Source: Thinopyrum elongatum (Eukaryota > Streptophyta > Magnoliopsida > Poales > Poaceae). Taken from it: a stretch of DNA of 64,000 bases. Below, one piece after another: positions 58,010 through 64,000 of this stretch. Position 1 is the stretch's first letter; each line of letters opens with the position of its first letter. Location of the stretch: assembly GCA_011799875.1 (NCBI GenBank), contig CM022302.1:201730086-201794085 (forward strand). The letters run 5' to 3'. Below the pieces are notes generated by a model. The model saw only the letters and a program-made list of their open reading frames with translations. It was not told the DNA's origin and did no database searches. A program made the position numbers and the translations under genes.

Positions 58010-58852
58010 TCTCGGTGTTCTGGGAACCAGGGTACCCAGACTTGCCTGCTTGCGGCCCACGGCGTGGCCCCGTCGGTGGCCTGGTATGGCCCATCTGCAA
58101 CACCAACAAGACAAGACCCTCACGAGGCAGACGACACCAAGACCTCCTGAGGGAGCGGCTGCCCCTGGGCTGCTCCTGAGGAGCGGAGTTTCCTATGCAA
58201 GTGCCCAACCTCATGAGGTTGCGGTTACGCAAGCCATGACGACCAAGGCCAAGCGGGCGCCAGCAGGCGCAGAGAACACAGTTTCCTCTTTGGTGCTAAA
58301 GAGGCAAGCGCAGGTGCGGGGTCCCGAGGAATCAGCCAAAGGTTTCCATTCCCGTGCAACGAGACCAAGACCGCCAAGACGGCAGGACGGATGTCATCGC
58401 CGAGCCCACCGCAGCGTCACGACCAGAGCTTTGCAGCAGAAGACCACCTTTCGTCAGGATAAGTTGTACAACTTGTCCCCTTTCAAATTGGCCGTTGTGG
58501 AATCCCTTCCCGCCTTCATTTTCAGGGAAGAGAACCGAGGCCGCTATAAATATAGGTTAGCCACCAACATAGAAGAGGACGACTCATTCTCACCAGAGCG
58601 AGCCTCGCGAGCTTTTTCATCCTCTGTACTAGTTCATCCTCAGCCCCTCGTGAGGCTAATCCACCACAAAGCAGGAGTAGGGTCTTACACCGCAAGGTGG
58701 CCCGAACCTGGGTAAACCGCCGAGTCCATCTCCTTTCCTGTTCATCGAGCTAGGCTGTAGGGCGACGGGTCGGTTGGCTGGAGATGTTGAGTTCTTCGCA
58801 CACGCCCCAGAGTTTGAACCTTCTTCAGGTCTGCAGAGCCCTGAATCCGACA
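58010..58852 (+). repeat. E4 3' LTR (843 bp)
   Basis: Starts TCTCGGTG, where the 5' LTR has TGTCGGCG, so the second terminal base is mutated. TATA box TATAAATA at 58545-58552. Ends ATCCGACA. Confidence 0.93.
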
Positions 58853-59999
58853 AAATCCCCCTTAACGGTAGAAGTTTTACTTGGAGCAACATGCAACAAG
58901 CACCCCTTTTGGAAGAATTGATTTGATATTTACTTCAAAATGGTGGTCTATCAATTACCCCAACACGATGGTTCTACCATTATCAAAGCCAGTCTTAGAT
59001 CATGATCAATGTGTGATTTCTGTTGGCACAAACATCCCAAGAGCACAAACTTTCATATTTGAAAATTTCTGGTTAGAACATAAAGATTTCAAAGAGGTAG
59101 TACAAAGCATTTGGTCACAGCCAATCCAAGAATCTGATAGTGCAAAGATCATTACTGCCAATTCAAACGGTTAAGGAAAGGACATAGAATTTGGAGCAAA
59201 AAATTGTCTAACCTAGCTGGGATTATTAAAGCAACAAATGAAGTGATTTTCATGTGGGACTTATTTGAAGAATACAGAGAACTCACACTCACTGAAAACA
59301 ATGCCAGATATATACTCAAAGAACATCTACTCAAGCTGCTATCATTTCAAAGGATTTATTGGAAATAGAGGACAACAATTAGATGGGTTAAATTTGGGGA
59401 TGAAAATTCCAAAAAAAATCAAGCAAAAGCAGCCATAAAATATAGGCACAATTACATCCATATGCTTCAGGATGAGGAGGGGAATGAGCACACTAAACAT
59501 TTTACTAAAGCCTCTATTTCATGAAAGCTTTCAAAAACAGGCTAGGGCAGACCACTCATACTAGTAATCTTCTAAATTTAACATCCTTCATTAAAAGAAT
59601 TGATGGTCTTTAGGAGCTCGTAATTAGGATTGCAATAATTAGACAAAAGCATTGGGCATTACACCTCTTGAATCCCCAGAGATAGGATACGTATTATCGT
59701 ACTAAACCTTTCTATCACTGATGTTCAAAATAACACTTCATGGTATCCCTGCCCTGAGCCTCTCCATGGCTTATTCTCTAAGATCTTGGGTACATGCAGT
59801 GATAAAGAGCGCGAACGAGACAAGAGACAACTATGGAACAATTTTATTTCACACAGATGGGAGATTAATTCAAAGCACTTCCATCGAACAAATAAATTGG
59901 GTTACAGGGCTCTTTCCTCAACCCATACCTTACCAGACTACTCACAAATGGAGATCAGATCACACGAAGAACAAATCATAGAACACATCATGAAGGTAT
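58853..59999 (+). mobile_element. LINE retrotransposon, 3' part
   Basis: Continues the endonuclease of ORF2 directly after the E4 TSD: PLNGRSFTWSN, then DLIFTSKWWSINYPNT, LSKPVLDHDQCVI (the endonuclease C-terminal His) and TFIFENFW. Past 59160 the sequence is broken by stops but keeps WVKFGDENSK and QAKAAIKYRHNYIHM, the segment before the RT. The RT core is not found, so the 3' part is deleted or diverged. The right end is unclear. Confidence 0.8.
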
Positions 60000-60718
60000 A
60001 TTGATTGATAATATGTCTTACAATGGATGTCGTGTGTGATACACAATTAGCTGTATGACTAGATGGTAGAGAGCTATGGTGGTGATGAAGGTGGTGGCTA
60101 TGGAGATGGGAAATGGTGGCAGCTATAGGGTTGGTGGTGATGACGATGATGATCCTACTCTGTTTTGTGATTCTACGGCTCTTTCATTAACATTTTGTTG
60201 TCGACCCCTTTATAAAGTATGTTCAGGTGGATGAGGAGCCTTGGCTTTCACGCCATACGACTGCCCATGCGAGCAGGCGTGGTCACATGGAATGCCGTCT
60301 TTTTCTCTGGAGCTTCTGTTGTGCCTCCCACTTGATTTCCTCTATCTCCTCTTAACTCTTTTCCTTGTTTTGACTTGATTTCGTCCATAAATAGACCATT
60401 TCATCTGGAAACAAAATAAAGATAGGATATTGGAATCTTATGCATTCATTAGTCTCTAGTGGAAATATCGGAGCGAATATCTCGGTTTTAATGAAAAATA
60501 ATGGTTTAAACTCAGGTTAGAAGAGTGTAAAAATAACACTCATCTACTCCCCCAAGTTTAAACTTGACCATCCTCAAGCAACATAAAGTGAAATCCTAAT
60601 CATAAGGAACTCAGTTGTTTAAACCGAAATAAGGAGAAGGTTTTAGTTCACTTACGATCAGTACGCCTAGCTATCCCTCCACTTCTTGACCTGAAAACTT
60701 AGTATATCTATAGTGGTG
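60000..60718 (-). mobile_element. Athila-like LTR/internal remnant
   Basis: On the minus strand a polypurine tract AACTTGGGGGAGT (about 60547-60559) is followed by a possible LTR starting TGTTATTTTTACACTC at 60538, the layout of an Athila-type 3' end. The LTR would extend to about 60003 on the left; its exact limit is not clear. Internal sequence runs to 60718, where E5 interrupts it. Confidence 0.5.
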
Positions 60719-62287
60719 TGATACGTCTCCAACGTATCTATATTTTTTTTCTTGTTCCATGCTGTTATATTATCATTCTTGAATGTTTTACAATCATTTT
60801 ATAGCAACTTTATATCATTTTTTGGGACTAACCTATTCACATAGTGCCCAGTGCCAGTTGCTGTTTTTTACTTCACAGAATATTAGTACCAAACGGAGTC
60901 CAAATGCAGCAAAACTTTTTGGAGAATTTTTCTTGACCAGAAGACACCTGTTGGGCCAAAGAAGTACTAGAGGGGGGCTCCGATGGGAGCACAACCCACC
61001 TGGGTGCGCCTGGGGGCCCAGGCGCGCCCTAGTGGGTTGTGCCCACCTCGGCCGCCTCTCGCACCGCCTCTTGCTCTATAAACACCCCAAAAATCCAAAA
61101 ACCCTAGGGGATTCGATGAAACACAATTCCAGTCGCTGCAAGTTCCAGAACCACCAGATCCAATCTAGACACCATCACAGAGGGGTTCATCATCCTCATT
61201 GGTGCCTCTCCGATAATGCGTGAGTAGCTCATTGTAGACCTACGGGTCCGTAGTTAGTAGCTAGATGGCTTCCTCTCTCTCTTTTGATTCTCAATACAAT
61301 GGTCTCTTGGAGATCTATTTGATGTAACTCTTTTTGCGGTGTGTTTGTTGGGATCCGATGAACTTTGAGTTTATGATCAGATCTATTTATCCATGAAAGT
61401 TATTTGAGGTTCTTTGATCTCTTATATGCATGATTACCTATAGCCTCGTATTTCTTCTTCGAATCTTTGGTTTAGTTAGGCCAACTAGATCGATTTTTCT
61501 TGCCATGAGAAGAGGTGCTTTGTGATGGGTTCGGTCGTGCGGTGTTCTTTCCAAGTGACAGAACGGGCAGCAAGACACGCACGTATCATTGCTATTAAGG
61601 ATAACAAGATGGGGTCTATTCCTACATGAATAGATCTTGTCTACATCATGTCATCGTTCTTATTGCATTACTCTGTTTCTCCATGAACTTTATACACTAG
61701 ATGCATGCTGGATTGCGGTCGATGTCTGGAGTAATAGTAGCAGATGCAGGCAGGAGTCGGTCTACTAATCTTGGACATGATGCCTATATAATGATCATTG
61801 CCTAGATATCATCATAATTATTTGAAAAATTCTATCAATTGCCCAACAGTAATTTGTTTACCCGCCGTATGCTATTTTTTCTCGAGAGAAGCCACTAGTG
61901 AAATCTACGGCCCCCGGGTCTATTCTTTATCATATTTGCTTTGAGATCTATTTTTATTTGCTTTTATTTTCAGATCTATTATTCTAAAAACCCAAAAATA
62001 CCTTGCTGCACCTTTCTTTCTTTATTTTATTTTGTTTTATCACGATATCTATTTATCCAAAATCATACAAACCAATCTATCTTTTACCCGAGAGGGATTG
62101 ACAACCTCTCTTACGCGTCGGGTTGAAAGTATTTGTTCTTTGTGTGCAGGTACCATTTACATAGTGTTGATTGGTTCTCCTACTGGTTGGATAACCTTGG
62201 TTTCATAACTGAGGGAAATACCTACCGTAGCTGTGCTGCATCATCCCTTCCTCTTCGGGGAAATACTGACGCGGACACGAGCCATCA
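60719..62287 (+). repeat. E5 5' LTR (1569 bp)
   Basis: Same family as the E3 LTRs but clearly more diverged. TATA box TATAAACA at 61077-61084. Imperfect inverted repeat at 60990-61041 just upstream of it. The end reads GAGCCATCA before AGAAAGGATTTCTGGCG. Confidence 0.9.
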
Positions 62288-62299
62288 AGAAAGGATTTC

Positions 62300-62316
62300 T
62301 GGCGCCGTTACCGGGG
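62300..62316 (+). other. E5 primer-binding site (tRNA-Asp type)
   Basis: TGGCGCCGTTACCGGGG, 12 nt after the LTR, one base different from the expected complement of plant tRNA-Asp plus CCA (GCC in place of ACC). Confidence 0.88.
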
Positions 62317-62506
62317 AGACATCATCAACATCTATCAGGTTCCTAATCACAAACCTCATCGCCTTGCAATTTACATTATTTGCCATTTGCCTCTCATTTT
62401 CATCTCCCCCATTTCACAAAAATTTGCCGTTTTATTCGCCCTCTTTTTCGTTCGTCTTTTTCTCGTCAGATCTGTTTTTGTGTGCAATCTTGTTTGCGTA
62501 GTCACG

Positions 62507-64000
62507 ATGACTCAAGAAAACACCAAGTTGTGTGATTTTTCCAATACCAACAACAATGATTTTATTAGCACTCCGATTGCTCCTCCCGCCACTAGTGCGG
62601 AATCTTGTGATATTAATGATGTTTTGTTGAATCTTGTCATGAAAGATCAGTTTTCCGGTACTCCTAATGAGGATGTCGCGTCCCATCTAAACACATTCGT
62701 GGAAGTATGCGATATGCAAAATAAAAAAGATGTGGACAATGATACTGTGAAGTTGAAATTATTTCCGTTTTCTTTGCGAGATCATGCAAAAATTTGCTTT
62801 TCTTCTTTGCCTCACAATAGTATCGATTCTTGGGATAAGTGCAAAGACGCTTTCATTACTAAGTATTTTCCACCCGTGAAAATTATTTCTCTTAGAACTC
62901 AAATCATGAATTTTAAGCAACTTGAGCATGAACATGTTGCACAATCTTGGGAAAGAATGAAGTTGATGCTAAGAAATTGTCCTACTCATGGTTTAAATCT
63001 TTGGATGATCGTACAAATTTTTTATGTGGGATTGAATTTTGTTTCTAGAAATCTTTTAGATTCCACCGCGGGTTGTACTTTTATGGAAATTACTTTGGGT
63101 GCAGCTACTAAATTGCTTGATAATATTATGGCAAATTATTCACAATGGCATACCGAAAGAGCGCCAACTAGTAAAAAAGTTAATTCGGCTGAAGAAATTA
63201 GTACTTTGAGTGAAAAAGTTGATGCTCTTATGAAATTGGTTGCTAATAAAAATGCTCCTATTGATCTTAATGATGTGCCTTTGTCTACTTTGATTGAACA
63301 AAATAGTGATTCCGTAGATGTGAATTGTCTCGCGAAACAATTTTAATAACAATGCTTATAGAGATAATTTTAATCCTTGGCCTTTTCCTGGAAATTCCTT
63401 TAATAATTATGGTAATTCCTATGGTAATCCTTCTTATAATAATAATAGTAACACCTCTGATCTTGAGAATAATATTAAACAATTTATCAATGCTCAAAAA
63501 GTTTTCAATAATACGATAGAAGAAAAGTTGAATAAGATTGATGATATGTCTAGAAGCATTGATAGGATTTCTCACGATGTAGAAAATCTCAAGTTGATTT
63601 TTTTTTACCCAAGATTGAGGAATCAATTAAAGCTTTATATGTTTCTATGGATGAAAGTAAGAAAAGAACCGCTATGCTTAGAGCTAAAAGTGAATTTTTA
63701 GAAAGAGCGTTTTCTAGTGATTGCTTTCATAAAAATGATGAAGATCTTAAAGTGATTGGTGTTTCTTCTATTGATTCCTTGTTTAGTAAAGTTAAAATTG
63801 ATGATAAAGGGACTGAAGAAGAGTCAACTTTAGCTAGAAGGCGTCCCGATAATTCGGAGGGTGAAAATCTTGATGAAAAATTTGATAAACGTGGGTTTGG
63901 AGAGGTCAAAACTTTAACTAGTGATGCGACCACTCTTTTGGATTACAAAGACTTTAATTATGATAGTTGCTCTTTGATTGATTGTATTTCTTTGCTGCAA
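62507..64000 (+). pseudogene. E5 gag (Sabrina/Athila-like), running off the window
   Basis: Start at ATG 62507 (MTQENTKLCDFSN), rather than the upstream extension of the open frame, because the leader before it is shared with the non-coding leader of E3. Gag domain: LRDHAKICFSSLPHNSIDS, CKDAFITKYFPPVKI, QSWERMKLMLRNCPTHGL and FMEITLGAATKLLDNIM. Gag packages genomic RNA in virus-like particles. One frameshift near 63340 precedes an Asn-rich part (NNFNNNAYRDNFN); a second lies in a run of nine T at 63598-63606. From there the frame is open to the edge (DYKDFNYDSCSLIDC). Confidence 0.87.

Larger units (their letters stand above)
36712..58852 (+). mobile_element. E4: Gypsy-type LTR retrotransposon with relic pol, inserted in the LINE
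   Basis: LTRs at 36712-37571 and 58010-58852 are about 95% alike by eye. Perfect TSD aaatc at 36707-36711 and 58853-58857. PBS at 37574, PPT GGGCCCGGGGGCTAC at 57995-58009. Removing E6 leaves about 8.3 kb. A gag, a fragment of RT and a large antisense gene are present; protease, RNase H and integrase are not found, so E4 is a deletion derivative that would need helper proteins. Confidence 0.93.
60719..64000 (+). mobile_element. E5: Sabrina/Athila-like LTR retrotransposon, cut by right edge
   Basis: 5' LTR 60719-62287, tRNA-Asp PBS at 62300, leader and gag on the plus strand. The LTR starts TGATACGTCTCC as E3's does on its strand. Left TSD candidate tggtg (60714-60718). Pol and the 3' LTR would lie beyond 64000. 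Confidence 0.9.

Noticed and set aside
57288..58715. 475-codon plus-strand open frame at the right end of E4
   Set aside because: It runs through the antisense Transposase_28 frame, the PPT and into the 3' LTR, so it crosses several independent features. No domain seen.
1..64000. tRNA or rRNA genes
   Set aside because: Only the 17-19 nt tRNA-complementary primer-binding sites were seen; no cloverleaf or rRNA stretch was recognised.

Overview
The window looks like intergenic DNA from a large grass genome, most probably Triticeae (wheat, barley or a relative). About 85% of it is retrotransposon, mostly nested Gypsy-type LTR elements with intact terminal motifs and 5-bp target-site duplications (TSDs). 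LTR, primer-binding-site and Gag/Pol patterns resemble Sabrina/Athila-like and RIRE2/Grande-like cereal families; these names are from memory and tentative. No functional single-copy host gene is visible. The only non-transposon genes are a decayed F-box/FBD gene and a decayed 3'-5' exonuclease-like gene, present as a tandem duplication.

Layout. (1) 1-9036: minus-strand Gypsy element E1, entering from the left edge, with a plus-strand antisense gene at 19-1050, pol, gag, PBS and its 5' LTR (8277-9036). E1 interrupts (2) a related minus-strand element E2 (9037-15153). (3) 15285-15744 and 22529-23015 are three degenerate repeat units; the second is split by E3 (15745-22528), a complete gag/pol-less element with TSD ataac. 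(4) 22930-34573 is a tandem duplication of an F-box/FBD pseudogene, an exonuclease-like pseudogene and a tail rich in a GTGTGCGAT-type word that ends in a CACTA-like terminus. (5) 34574-36711 and 58853-~60000 are the two halves of a LINE split by E4 (36712-58852, plus strand, TSD aaatc). E4 has a gag, a relic RT and an antisense gene, and is itself split by E6 (42361-56174, minus-strand gag-pol, TSD gccac). (6) ~60000-60718 is an Athila-like LTR/internal remnant interrupted by E5 (60719 to the right edge), a plus-strand Sabrina-like element with LTR, PBS and gag.

How the parts work together. In E1, E4 and E6 a second gene lies antisense between the relic pol and the 3' LTR. In E4 and E6 it encodes a Transposase_28-like N-terminal domain; in all three copies there is a helical/coiled-coil middle and a C-terminal helical domain with a PG-hydrophobic-x-L signature. 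In E6 this gene has its own TATA-like box and a multi-exon structure. E3 shares LTR, PBS and 5' leader with the gag-bearing E5 but carries an unrelated small ORF instead of gag, the expected relation of a non-autonomous element to its helper.

All coding regions carry frameshifts and stops. Many stops are CAG to TAG or CGA to TGA, as expected from long-term cytosine methylation. Insertion order from nesting: E2 before E1; LINE before E4 before E6; repeat units before E3; Athila-like remnant before E5.
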